Shown piece by piece: positions 38,318 to 53,400 of a stretch of 64,000 bases of DNA. Each line of letters opens with the position of its first letter. Within the stretch, counting starts at the first letter, position 1. The notes beneath the pieces are model-generated. The model did not search any database and was not told where the DNA came from. It saw only the letters and a program-made list of their open reading frames with translations. The translations under genes were made by a program, and so were the position numbers. Source of the DNA: Apostichopus japonicus (Eukaryota > Echinodermata > Holothuroidea > Aspidochirotida > Stichopodidae); contig NC_092580.1 of NCBI RefSeq assembly GCF_037975245.1, positions 34,319,001 to 34,383,000 on the forward strand, given 5' to 3'.

Positions 38318-41300
38318 TGAGAAAATCTCTATATATATACACATATACATATATATCTATATTTGAAATTGAAATGAGTTGGCAATTCAGAACACTGGAG
38401 AAACTTTCAGTCTCCACCGGGATTCAAAGCCGGACCTCCTGCTTTATATGCGGACACCCTAACCACTAGGCCATGAACTTTGACTGTGTGTCCAGAGGCA
38501 TTTGTCACTTTTATTGACCAATGCTACTTCTGTTTTGATGACATATTTTTCCTATATGTATATATAAATACCTTTCAGCCAGTTAAAAAAAGGTTCTTAC
38601 CATATGATGTGTCCCCCTTCCCCTCCCCCAGTGTCAGCCATGTCAAGGGAATTTTTGGTAAGTGAGTAAGACATGACTCAGCACTTTACTGGTTACTGAA
38701 TACTATTGCTCTTGGCTTGAATCACTAAGCAGATTGTAAGGAACATACTAAACAGAAGTTTCTTTTGATTTTCTAAACTCTACTTACTCTGAACTGTAAG
38801 TTGATGGCAAACTCTCATTGTAACCATTGGTGATATTTAGGTCCAGCAAAAGTAAATTAATCCAGTCAATATCGCCTAAGAATATGAAAACATAGTGTGG
38901 AAGACATTACACAATGTATATGTAGAACACACATATAATTCTGCAGTCTTAATTAGATTAGCCTTAATTTTTTTAATGAACATGTACAACAATCTTTGAC
39001 TTCTCAAGAAAATAAATATTACTGATTGTAGCTGGACTACAAAATATGAAGGTCCAAATACGCAACACACCCATTAAGTATGAAACACTTTAACTGTATG
39101 CTGCACTCACAACATCACATTACTGACTGGGCGATACTCCTAACAAATCACTGAATAGATCAAATACTTAACTCTCTACTACTTACATCTTACTGTCAAC
39201 TTCTTTTTGGCTACAACTTCTTTCAGGAACTGGACTACCATTTTCTCATTGGGTAGGGTGACAGTGAAGTTTGCAATGAGCTCACATGGAACCCTGCAAC
39301 AAAGCAAAACAAGAGCATCAATGACGCAGTATCTCAATACTGGAAGTTCTAATTTCGATTCCTAATTTCATATCTTTGCTCTGTCTCTACAATCATCAAT
39401 ATCAATCATAGTGCAACAAGTATAGAACTTGAATTTACACTACTTTGCCACGAATAGTCTCTGCAGGTTACACTTCATCCTGCAAGTGTTGCCTTTAGCG
39501 CTCATTGCCTGTTTGTCCTTGCAAGGTTTAGTAATATCATAGAATAATTAAGAACTTGTTTTTTTCATGTGGTATCCTTCATCTTGGGTCAGTCTCTGTT
39601 GGACTTTTGGTCATAGTTTGACGTCGATGACAACGACCAAATTAGAAGAGGCGAACAACTCGACCATATTCTAGATGCCCGCCTTGAGAAAGCTAGGCCT
39701 ATCGACCTATGTTACTGTAGACTGTAATGGTGACTACCCTTAAAACTGTGTCCACTTCCAAGTAGTGTTCAAACGATTATGCATTAAAGAAAATACCGAT
39801 TACCGATTATTTTTTTCATAATCGTACCGATTCCGATTATTTGAAAAAAAGAAAATATCCCGTTTATAAGAAATTGGCAATAAAGTTTGTGATAGAAACA
39901 ATTATTGTTGTGATTTTCCTGTTTCCTTTTGCTTTCGTTGTAATACAAGGCTCTTAAGTATCCTTTTGTTTGTATCAAATCACCTCTGGAGTTTTTGGAA
40001 AGAATTTTTTTTTTTTTTTTTACAAATTTCCAAAATATGACATCCTACCTAGTCAGCACTGTGCTAAGCGAATGGCCTAACCACCTCAACGTGTATGTCA
40101 CCTGTTAATGGCTTGAAATGGGCTAAGAATAGTTACTCAAAATATCCATCTCAAAAAGCATCTCAGACAAACCATCCATCTTCAATCTTTACCAAAGTGT
40201 TAATTTTAATTCCATATTGCCTACATTCCGACATTATTTTGTACTAATTTTCAGTATTTTACCGTTTATGAACAAATAGAAATGTTACGAACTTGAAGTT
40301 AAACATACCTAATTCGTTACCTATTAAACTCCATTCAAGTTCAATTAGAAATGTATGCTCAGGCCAATCAAACTGAAAAGCAAATTGTACCATCATAACT
40401 TGTTTAAAATTACTCTAGAATGTTACCAGCTTGATGTAAAGAAATAATAACAACTAGAAACTACTCCAATTAAAATACAACATTCCCGCTTTAAGACATA
40501 GCACATACCTTCCAAACAAATGGCGATTTCCAGCAAATTGAAAGTTGTAAACTAAGCTACACATTTTTTTTTTTTTTTGCAAACCGATGGTTAGGCTACA
40601 TTTCCCATTGACTTAGTGTGGTTGTTAGGCTAAAATGTGGTCGAAGGTTGCAGTATTTCATGGATATTTTAGTTCGAGCTAGCTGCGTCACAATTTGAGC
40701 GAATAAAGAGATGCTTAGGCAAGATTTTCCCGTTGACTACGTGTGGTGTTCGGGTACCATGCGCGACGATAGCAGCAAGGAAAGTATGTAAAAAGCTATG
40801 CAAAGTATTGTTTGTTTTTGTTTTGTTTTTTGCAAAACGATGGTTGAGCTACAAATTAAATGCACTACATAGCATTCAGCAGTACAACAATGTGTATATG
40901 TAATTAGCGTGCAATACACAACACACAGTACAAAAAATTGGTCGCGAGGGTAGCCATTTTCGTATATCTAACATGTAGCTGCCATGAGTCATAGCCAATC
41001 TGCTACAAACCAGACTTGGAGGCAGGGCTTAATCATCAAAAACAGGGAAACGTGGGCAAAAGTTCCCTACAAACAACTTTTGGAGCGTGTGCAAAAAAGG
41101 TCTGGAACAACTGTGTTTCAGCCCGATTTGGCCCGATTTGGACATAAATCGGTGAAAAAGTCATAGAATGAGATACAATTCTGGAATAAAAAATAGTAAC
41201 TTTTGTTGGCCTATATGATATATGCTTGCTCTGGAAATTCCAGAGGAAAAGAACTTTGTATGAAGAAGCTGAAAATTTTTTAAGAGAAGAGAGTCCCACT

Positions 41301-44300
41301 AACTGTTACAATATCTCTATACATGTAATGTATTGAGGTAATTATTTACCAAAAACAGGTTAGCATACATGTAACGATATGAAGCAGCAGCTATTTTCTA
41401 TGTCAACATCAGGAGGATACTCTACAACCCTTCATTACGGTTTCATCTAACTCATCATCACACTATGAAAAGTATTACCTACCCCCCCCTCCCCCATAAC
41501 TCACTGACAGGTTAGCATACAGTACATGTAACGATATGAAGCAGCGGCTATGTTCTACATCAACATCAGGAGGATACTCTACAACCCTTCATTACGGTTT
41601 CATCTAACTCATCATACTATGAAAAGTATTACCTACCCCCCCTCCCCCTCCCCCATAATTCACTGACAGGTTAGCATACATGTAATGATATGAAGCAGCT
41701 ATGTTCTACGTCTGTCAACATCAGGAGGAAACTCTCCCAACCCATCAGTCCAGTTTCATCATCACACTATATGAAAAGTATTACCAAATCAAGCCAGGGA
41801 AATATTCAAAGTTTGAAATCTGATAGTTGAGCAATCTGCTCTTCATATTGTCAAAGTTATAATAACATGCTGTAACAACGTTCTTACCATTCTGCTAACT
41901 TGAGCCCATTTATTCCTTCCAGGGCAGCTATAGCTGTGAAAATTAAAGACAGGGTATTTCTTTTTAGCTTACAGGGAAAACATCAACAGAAACATGGGCA
42001 GAAAGATGACTTTTGGTCACTTCAAAACGATGAATCAATGTTTACTTTACATATCATGTGATGTAAAGCAGTGTTCTGTAAACTTTTAGTCCCACAATCA
42101 AGGATTTTCATGAGAATTGAGCCACAATCCACTAGCCTCCACCCCTCCCCTCCTTTCCTCACCTCTCACATATTTTTGCTCTACATGGCAGCTAGCTTAA
42201 ACAAACTCACTGGATCTCGGTACGCAAGCTCTGAAAACTCTAGATAACTTTTCTGATGTCTAGAAAATTCATGTGACCCATTAAGAATTTCGGCAACCCA
42301 CTTTAAGGTGGTGCTTGATAATTTCCAGTGTGCCGTTGTTAAGTGTACACTTTCTACATCCATTAACTCCAGGTAACAAGATTTGGTGTTTCTGTAGCAC
42401 CCTAACCCTGAGATTTAATCTGAACTACAAAGATTGTGTAAGAGCAGTTGCAAAAACATAAGAAAAGTTACAACTTAAACAGTTTATAATGGAATTAAGC
42501 TGTTCACCAGTCCTCATAATACTCCCCACCCCCCTCCACCAACTTATTCTCCCCAACCCCCTCCACCAACCTATAATAGGTGTAGGCAGTCAGCATAGAA
42601 GAAACAGTTACAACTGTTTGAAATAGAGAAAAGTATTTATTTAATATCCCCTGCTCCCCCTCCTCTACCCCTTCCCCCACACATTGCACAGCTGTAGCCT
42701 CTCCAAATGATGCATAGTAGATCAAATCAGCTATTATATGGTCCATTCCACTTGTACTTTGTACCATCTTTAGGATGAGAGTAATATAAAACTCAAAAAT
42801 TCCAAAACAATGATCTATCAAACTATTGGAAAATTTTCTACTGGTCCAAAACAGACTGCCTGCCTCTGCTCAAGTCTTTTCCAAACGTAAAACCCGGAGA
42901 TAAATATGCGAGATTTGAAACATAAACACAGCACAAGAATAGTCGTAGGACTGAAGATAAAATAACTTACCATAAGTAAGGTTATCTTGATCTTCTGCTA
43001 AGATGATCTTATCTCCCTCAACTTGTATTAGCTTGGGTGGATCTATCACCTTATTCCCATCCTTGTCTAAAACTACAGCAAGACTGTTGAATGATAAATT
43101 GTTACAGTTTAAAAGATTAAGCTGAAGTCGTATATTTATACATTAGTACACAAACAATTCAGGCAGTTATCCCCCCTACTTATGTCAACATAATAGTGGC
43201 CTGCTTTGTTGTGAGATGTCAAAAATGCCTTTTTATTTACATTTCTTTGAAATCAATTCTAGATTTAAGAGACATAAATGTAAAACTCAGATATCATCAA
43301 GTTAAATGCAAAGTAAGTTTGCTACACAGTAGATAAGACATCCAAAGAATCTTATGAATTGATGTTCTTATGTTAATTAATTAGAGAGTTGAATTTACAT
43401 TTTACTGTTTGGATTATAGGGTCAGAAATTGATGCATATATCTAATAATAATAATATTATGAAATTATACAATATATATATATATATATTTATATATATA
43501 ATTGAAAACGTAATGAGTTGGAAAATACAGAACAGTTAAAAAACTTCCAGCCTCCACCGGGATTCGAACCCGGGCCTCCCGCTTTATATGCTGTTATGTA
43601 ACCCACTTATTCATCTACCCTATTTCGTAATATAAGTTACCATTCAAGTCTCCGAGTCTTCCGATTGTTACGATCCCAGATGCGCTCACGCATTCTACAT
43701 AACTGGAACTCGCCAACAAAGTGTTTCTGCGGACTTCATGAATATTCATAACTTACTGGAACATTCCTTTACACTCCGGGGATAAAAGCCACAGACGCCC
43801 GATTGAGCGCCCTCTCCGTTTTCTCCGTTCGTTCCGTTCAGAGGTTGCCACACCTCTGATGGTTCCTTGGCATTGATTACTGTGCCCATTTTAAACACAG
43901 TATATATTTAACTCTATACTTTTGTCGGAACTCCGACCTACTCACTCTAATGGATTCGCGTCGCTCTATCTGAACTTTATCTACATCCAGCCGAACTACT
44001 TCTAAAGCAAACCTGGACACTATCCGCCTAGCACTATAAGGTAACTCAAGAAATAAGCAGAAACTCTCCCCCCCGGTTCTCCAAGTCCAGAAAGACGTTA
44101 ATTGAATTAAGAATCTATAGTTATGTATTATGGTCATATTTATACTTTGTTCTGCCATGTAAATAGCTTATTAAATGCTTTAAACTTACTTTCATCCTCG
44201 TGTTCTCCTTTTTATGTCACGTGATCTGTTCTCCACATTAAGTCTGAGAACGGTCACGTAACGGTCACTAACCACTACTATATAAAGCGGGAGGCCCGGG

Positions 44301-44416
44301 TTCGAATCCCAGTGGAGGCTGGAAGTATTTTCACTGTTCTGGATTTTCCAACTCATTCATTTTCAATTATATATATTTATTTGCCTTTGTCGTCTACCTC
44401 CTTTTCATTAATAAAA

Positions 44417-44465
<49 letters not shown>

Positions 44466-47400
44466 TATATATATACATATATATATCAAATTAGACCAAG
44501 TTGTTCAACGCAGAGTTGTTTTGTTCTCTTACACTCTTAAAAGTCTGATTATGGCCTAAACATTTTTTCAGTACTTTTGTACAGTAAACAAATCACACCA
44601 TCGCCAACATGTAATTTTTCCCAAAAAAATTTGGCCAATTTGCTGACATCGGTAAAAATGAAAAACAACAGCGCCCTTCCTTTGTTATTTCCTTTGTTAT
44701 TAGTTTGGACGAAACATTAATCGGATGCATACTTTACAGTTTAATATAAGGAGAATGAAGAATGGGCAAGGAAATGAAAGAAAAAATACATTCAAGAAAA
44801 ATCCAGAGAAAGGATTACCTGAAAGGTGTACTGCTAATTGGTGAATAGAAGTATGTAGGTCTAAGGACAACAACTCTTCTCTGAAACAAGAAAATAAACA
44901 CACAAGCTGTGTGAGAGATTGAGCATGCTAGCAAAACAGTACAAGATCATTAGGCTAACTAATGCTATGTTTATACGTTTTACAATGCTACAGTGTGCGA
45001 ATATCATTGCATCTCTGAAAGAAACATAATCAGGAATCACAACCCACAAAGAAGACTCTGCTCAACACCAAACCCTGACACCAAACCACCAAAGTCAAGA
45101 CCAGACAGAAATGTGAAGAGGTCAAGTATCTGGACACAGAAATGTGAAGAGGTCAAGTATCTGGCCACAGGTCTGGATGGTTCAATCATAACTCAATTAC
45201 ATTGTTTGGATACATGATTTGGAGCTGTTTCCATCTGGTTCAGTCGTAACTCAGTCACATTGTTTAGATACATGATTAGAGCTGTTTCCATCTGGTTCAA
45301 TCATAACTCAATTACATTGTTTGGATACATGATTTGGCGCTGTTTCCATCTGGTTCAGTCGTAACTCAGTCACATTGTTTAGATACATGATTTAGAGCTG
45401 TTTCCATCTGGTTCAATCATAACTGAGTCACATTGTTTAGATACATGATTTGGCGCTGTTTCCATCTGGTTCAATCATAGCTCAATTACATTGTTTAGAT
45501 ACATGATTTGGCGCTGTTTCCATCTGGTTCAGTCGTAACTCAGTCACATTGTTTAGATACATGATTTAGAGCTGTTTCCATCTGGTTCAATCATAACTGA
45601 GTCACATTGTTTAGATACATGATTAGAGCTGTTTCCATCTGGTTCAATCATAACTCAGTCACATTGTTTAGATACATGATTTGGAGCTGTTTCCATCTGG
45701 TTCAATCATAACTCAATTACCTTGTTTAGATACATGATTTGGAGCTGTTTCCATCTGGTTCAATCATAACTGAGTCACATTGTTTAGATACATGATTTGG
45801 AGCTGTCTCCATCTGGTTCAATCATAACTGAGTCACATTGTTTAGATACATGATTTGGCACTGTTTCCATCTGGTTCAATCATAACTGAGTCACATTGTT
45901 TAGATACATGATTTGGAGCTGTTTCCATCTGGTTCAATCATAACTGAGTCACATTGTTTAGATACATGATTTAGAGCTGTTTCCATCTGGTTCAATCATA
46001 ACTGAGTCACATTGTTTAGATACATGATTAGAGCTGTTTCCATCTGGTTCAATCATAACTCAATTACATTGTTTGGATACATGATTTGGCGCTGTTTCCA
46101 TCTGGTTCAGCCGTAACTCAGTCACATTGTTTAGATACATGATTTAGAGCTGTTTCCATCTGGTTCAATCATAACTGAGTCACATTGTTTAGATACATGA
46201 TTTGGCGCTGTTTCCATCTGGTTCAATCATAGCTCAATTACATTGTTTAGATACATGATTTGGCGCTGTTTCCATCTGGTTCAATCATAACTGAGTCACA
46301 TTGTTTAGATACATGATTTGGCGCTGTTTCCATCTGGTTCTATCATAACTCAATTACATTGTTTAGATACATGATTTGGCGCTGTTTCCATCTGGTTCAG
46401 TCGTAACTCAGTCACATTGTTTAGATACATGATTTAGAGCTGTTTCCATCTGGTTCAATCATAACTGAGTCACATTGTTTAGATACATGATTAGAGCTGT
46501 TTCCATCTGGTTCAATCATAACTCAGTCACATTGTTTAGATACATGATTTGGAGCTGTTTCCATCTGGTTCAATCATAACTCAATTACCTTGTTTAGATA
46601 CATGATTTGGAGCTGTTTCCATCTGGTTCAATCATAACTGAGTCACATTGTTTAGATACATGATTTGGAGCTGTCTCCATCTGGTTCAATCATAACTGAG
46701 TCACATTGTTTAGATACATGATTTGGCACTGTTTCCATCTGGTTCAATCATAACTGAGTCACATTGTTTAGATACATGATTTGGAGCTGTTTCCATCTGG
46801 TTCAATCATAACTGAGTCACATTGTTTAGATACATGATTTAGAGCTGTTTCCATCTGGTTCAATCATAACTGAGTCACATTGTTTAGATACATGATTTGG
46901 AGCTATTTCCATCTGGTTCAGTCGTAACTCAGTCACATTGTTTAGATACATGATTTAGAGCTATTTCCATCTGGTTCAGTCGTAACTCAGTCACATTGTT
47001 TAGATACATGATTTAAAGCTGGTTTAATATTCCAGTATCACCATGATTGGATTTGGAGGGGGGTGGCAAAGCAGTAATTGATCATGTTTCAAAATTTACA
47101 GTTACTTTAAAAGTTGCAATTGCATTTCAACTCTGACTAATATGATATCGTTTACTATAACCATATCATATATCATATAATAGTATATCATATACTATAA
47201 CCATATCATATATCATATAATAGTATATCATATACTATTACCATATCATATATCATATTATAGTATGTCATATACTATAACCATATCATATACTATTACC
47301 ATATCATATATCATATAATAGTATATCATCTACTATTACCATATCATATAATATTACCATATCATCTGAAGTTACTTCTACCGACATCGTCATATTGCCG

Positions 47401-50400
47401 GAGTCTTGATTGATCATGCTTTCACGAAGCTGTAAAATATAGTAATCAAGTTTATTAGTTAGAAGTATGTGTGGACATTGCATAGAAGAACACTTGCATG
47501 ATGCACAAGAGAATAATTCTCAATGTCAATTCAAAGACCATATTGTGATCCTGGAAATCATATGAAACGGAACTCAAATGTGAATGTAGTGACCCTAGGT
47601 GAATGCTCAGAAATTATCTGAACCTGCATGAGGAATATCTGTGAATCACAGCAAAGATGTGCAATTTTGAAGGTCCTCTGTGAGTCACAGGAACAGTTAA
47701 TTAAAGGACCATATGTAAACCACAAATACAAAGGAATATTAAGAGAAAGGATTGACAAGGGATTTGACATAAAACTATCATGTGTTCCAGACAAATACTG
47801 ACATAGTCTGGACATTGGAACCACATAATAAATAATATGAGAGGACAGTGTAGATTGTAACTGACTGCAGTATGACGTGATAGTAACGTTGAGACTCTGG
47901 ACATTGGAACCACATCATAAATAATAATGACAGGACAGTGTAGGACTGTAGTATGACGTGATAGTAACGTTGAGACTCTGGACATTGGAACCACATCATA
48001 AATAATGACAGCTAGCTAGGACAGTGTAGATTGTAACTGACTGCAGTATGATGTGACAGTAACGTTGAGACTCTGGACATTGGAACCACATCATAAATAA
48101 TCATGACAGGACAGTGTAGATTGTAACTGACTGCAGTATGATGTGATAGTAACGTTGAGACTCTGGACATTGGAACCACATCATAAATAATAATGACAGC
48201 TAGCTAGGACAGTGTAGATTGTAACTGACTGCAGTATGATGTGATAGTAACGTTGAGACTCTGGACATTGGAACCACATCATAAATAATAATGACAGGAC
48301 AGTGTAGATTGTAACTGACTGCAGTATGATGTGATAGTAACGTTGAGACTCTGGACATTGGAACCACATCATAAATAATAATGACAGGACAGTGTAGATT
48401 GTAACTGACTGCAGTATGATGTGATAGTAACGTTGAGACTCTGGACATTGGAACCACATCATAAATAATCATGACAGGACAGTGTAGATTGTAACTGACT
48501 GCAGTATGATGTGATAGTAACGTTGAGACTCTGGACATTGGAACCACATCATAAATAATCATGACAGGACAGTGTAGATTGTTACTGACTGTAGTATGAT
48601 GTGATAGTAACGTTGAGACTCTGGACATTGGAACCACATCATAAATAATCATGACAGGACAGTGTAGATTGTAACTGACTGTAGTATGATGTGATAGTAA
48701 CGTTGAGACTCTGGACATTGGAACCACATCATAAATAATAATGACAGGACAGTGTAGATTGTAACTGACTGTAGTATGATGTGATAGTAACGTTGAGACT
48801 CTGGACATTGGAACCACATCATAAATAATAATGACAGGACAGTGTAGATTGTAACTGACTGCAGTATGACGTGATAGTAACGTTGAGACTCTGGACATTG
48901 GAACCACATCATAAATAATAATGACAGGACAGTGTAGATTGTAACTGACTGCAGTATGATGTGATAGTAACGTTGAGACTCTGGACATTGGAACCACATC
49001 ATAAATAATAATGACAGGACAGTGTAGATTGTAACTGACTGCAGTATGATGTGACGTTGAGACTCTGGACATTGGAACCACATCATAAATAATCATGACA
49101 GGACAGTGTAGATTGTAACTGACTGCAGTATGATGTGATAGTAACGTTGACACTCTGGACATTGGAACCACATCATAAATAATAATGACAGGACAGTGTA
49201 GATTGTTACTGACTGTAGTATGATGTGATAGTAACGTTGAGACTCTGGACATTGGAACCACATCATAAATAATCATGACAGGACAGTGTAGATTGTAACT
49301 GACTGTAGTATGATGTGATAGTAACGTTGAGACTCTGGACATTGGAACCACATCATAAATAATCATGACAGGACAGTGTAGATTGTAACTGACTGTAGTA
49401 TGATGTGATAGTAACGTTGAGACTCTGGACATTGCAACCACATCATAAATAATAATGACAGGACAGTGTAGATTGTAACTGACTGTAGTATGATGTGATA
49501 GTAACGTTGAGACTCTGGACATTGGAACCACATCATAAATAATGACAGGACAGTGTAGATTGTAACTGACTGCGGTATGACGTGATAGTAACGTTGAGAC
49601 TCTGGACATTGGAACCACATCATAAATAATAATGACAGGACAGTGTAGATTGTAACTGACTGCAGTATGACGTGATAGTAACGTTGAGACTCTGGACATT
49701 GGAACCACATCATAAATAATAATGACAGGACAGTGTAGATTGTAACTGACTACAGTATGATGTGATAGTAATGTTGAGACTCTGGACATTGGAACCACAT
49801 CATAAATAATAATGACAGGACAGTGTAGATTGTAACTGACTACAGTATGATGTGATAGTAATGTTGAGACTCTGGACATTGGAACCACATCATAAATAAT
49901 AATGACAGGACAGTGTAGATTGTAACTGACTACAGTATGATGTGATAGTAACGTTGAGACTCTGGACATTGGAACCACATCATAAATAATAATGACAGGA
50001 CAGTGTAGATTGTAACTGACTGCAGTATGATGTGATAGTAACGTTGAGACTCTGGACATTGGAACCACATCATAAATAATAATGACAGGACAGTGTAGAT
50101 TGTAACTGACTACAGTATGATGTGATAGTAATGTTGAGACTCTGGACATTGGAACCACATCATAAATAATAATGACAGGACAGTGTAGGACTGTAGTATG
50201 ACGTGATAGTAACGTTGAGACTCTGGACATTGGAACCACATAATAAATAATAATGACAGTACAGAGTAGATTGTAACTGACTGCAGTATGATATGACGTT
50301 GAGACTCTGGACATTGGAACCACATCATAAATAATAATGACAGGACAGTGTTGGACTGTAGTATGACGTGATAGTAACGTTGAGACTCTGGACATTGGAA

Positions 50401-53400
50401 CCACATAATAAATAATAATGACAGGACAGAGTAGATTGTAACTGACTGCAGTATGATGTGATAGTAACGTTGAGACTCTGGACATTGGAACCACATAATA
50501 AATAATAATGACAGGACAGTGTAGATTGTAATTGACTGCAGTATGATGTGATAGTAACGTTGAGACTCTGGACATTGGAACCACATCATAAATAATAATG
50601 ACAGGACAGTGTAGATTGTAACTGACTGCAGTATGATGTGATAGTAACGTTGAGACTCTGGACATTGGAACAACATCATAAATAATAATGACAGGACAGT
50701 GTAGATTGTAACTGACTGCAGTATGATGTGATAGTAACGTTGAGACTCTGGACATTGGAACCACATCATAAATAATCATGACAGGACAGTGTAGATTGTA
50801 ACTGACTACAGTATGATGTGATAGTAATGTTGAGACTCTGGACATTGGAACCACATCATAAATAATAATGACAGGACAGTGTAGGACTGTAGTATGACGT
50901 GATAGTAACGTTGAGACTCTGGACATTGGAACCACATAATAAATAATAATGACAGTACAGAGTAGATTGTAACTGACTGCAGTATGATGTGACGTTGAGA
51001 CTCTGGACATTGGAACCACATCATAAATAATAATGACAGGACAGTGTAGGACTGTAGTATGACGTGATAGTAACATTGAGACTCTGGACATTGGAACCAC
51101 ATAATAAATAATAATGACAGGACAGAGTAGATTGTAACTGACTGCAGTATGATGTGATAGTAACGTTGAGACTCTGGACATTGGAACCACATAATAAATA
51201 ATAATGACAGGACAGTGTAGATTGTAATTGACTGCAGTATGATGTGATAGTAACGTTGAGACTCTGGACATTGGAACCACATCATAAATAATAATGACAG
51301 GACAGTGTAGATTGTAACTGACTGCAGTATGATGTGATAGTAACGTTGAGACTCTGGACATTGGAACCACATCATAAATAATAATGACAGGACAGTGTAG
51401 ATTGTAACTGACTGCAGTATGATGTGATAGTAACGTTGAGACTCTGGACATTGGAACCACATCATAAATAATAATGACAGGACAGTGTAGATTGTAATTG
51501 ACTGCAGTATGATGTGATAGTAACGTTGAGACTCTGGACATTGGAACCACATCATAAATAATAATGACAGGACAGTGTAGATTGTAACTGACTGCAGTAT
51601 GATGTGATAGTAACGTTGAGACTCTGGACATTGGAACAACATCATAAATAATCATGACAGGACAGTGTAGATTGTAACTGACTACAGTATGATGTGATAG
51701 TAATGTTGAGACTCTGGACATTGGAACCACATCATAAATAATAATGACAGGACAGTGTAGGACTGTAGTATGACGTGATAGTAACGTTGAGACTCTGGAC
51801 ATTGGAACCACATAATAAATAATAATGACAGTACAGAGTAGATTGTAACTGACTGCAGTATGATGTGACGTTGAGACTCTGGACATTGGAACCACATCAT
51901 AAATAATAATGACAGGACAGTGTAGGACTGTAGTATGACGTGATAGTAACATTGAGACTCTGGACATTGGAACCACATAATAAATAATAATGACAGGACA
52001 GAGTAGATTGTAACTGACTGCAGTATGATGTGATAGTAACGTTGAGACTCTGGACATTGGAACCACATCATAAATAATAATGACAGGACAGTGTAGATTG
52101 TAATTGACTGCAGTATGATGTGATAGTAACGTTGAGACTCTGGACATTGGAACCACATCATAAATAATCATGACAGGACAGTGTAGATTGTAACTGACTG
52201 CAGTATGATGTGATAGTAACGTTGAGACAAATCAATGAGTGGTATCAACAGGAAGGGTCACCATGTGGAATAATGAATGAATTGGAAATGGGGCTACAAA
52301 ACAACACTGCAATTTGCATATATGCAAATCACTGCAATAATATATGTAGGAGTTTTTAAGCGAGTTACTTCACTGCAAACAAACATTGATATGTGTTATT
52401 GAATAGGAAAAAGATAAAATAAAATGTGAGAAACAATTAGTCTTTGGAAAGCATTTTATTTGGGAATGGGTAAATTTGAATATATTAGGAACAAAGGCCA
52501 CTCCAACGTATTGTCATTTAGCTGGTCACCTGTATTTCATCAAAGTCTGTTTCGAATTTAGCAAACTTTGATTCAAGCTTCCTCAAATCCTAAAAGGAAC
52601 AAATGTTAAAGACAGGAAAGAATATCGAAACAAAGATAAGGGATTTTTATAAGCATTAAAAAGACAAAAGGTGTCCGCAAGACATTTGAAGTATCCTTGA
52701 AATACATCTTTGATGAGGCATGACTACACATGTAAAATTCAAAGTTAGACCCAACCAGTGCTTGTCTCCCAGTCTGTCTGTCTGTTCTTGTAGAAATCAA
52801 AGGGGCAAGTTGCTATGGTTATTTCATACAGTTTTATCAGAAAATGCGGCATACTTTGTCAAGAGCTAAACCTTTTGTCTTCACTAAATGTCCACATACT
52901 TCACTGAATGTCCAAATACTTCACTTAATGTCCACATACTTCACTTAATGTCCAAATACTTTACTTAATGTCCAAATACTTCCCTTAATGTCCACATACT
53001 TCATATGATGAAGTTGTATGTCCAAACAGATGCTAACAGTGTTTAACTTTATTATAGGTAACTTATGAAGCTATTACTGTTTCAACAATAACATTCACCT
53101 TTCAAGGAGCAATTATTCTGACACATTTGACTTACTTTCAAAGAATGTAACATAGTAGTACAGGTAACCAAGACACCATTGTACTTCATATAAATGTAGG
53201 CTTAAGATAACATGCATTCCACAGTAAATAAATTGCAGATAGTAAATTGAAACAGGCAGATTGTTGACCGCTACACCACTTGTCCCTCATGTGTTTCTTA
53301 CCAGTTCACACTTTCTAACAAATATTTTAATGGTAGCCCACTTTTTCAAGACAGGCTATTAATACAAAGTGACTGGTTTAATAAACTAAACCATCTGTCA

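Noticed and set aside
38400-38478. tRNA gene
   Set aside because: The A and B boxes are tRNA-like, but the arms do not pair into a full cloverleaf by eye. The sequence continues into a SINE body and TA tail shared with two other sites.
48200-52171. 1323-codon minus-strand open frame with a 30-residue repeat
   Set aside because: It is produced by a 90-bp array inside an alpha-2/delta intron. Other frames are also open for long stretches, shortened units keep the frame only by chance, and there is no start context, signal or domain.
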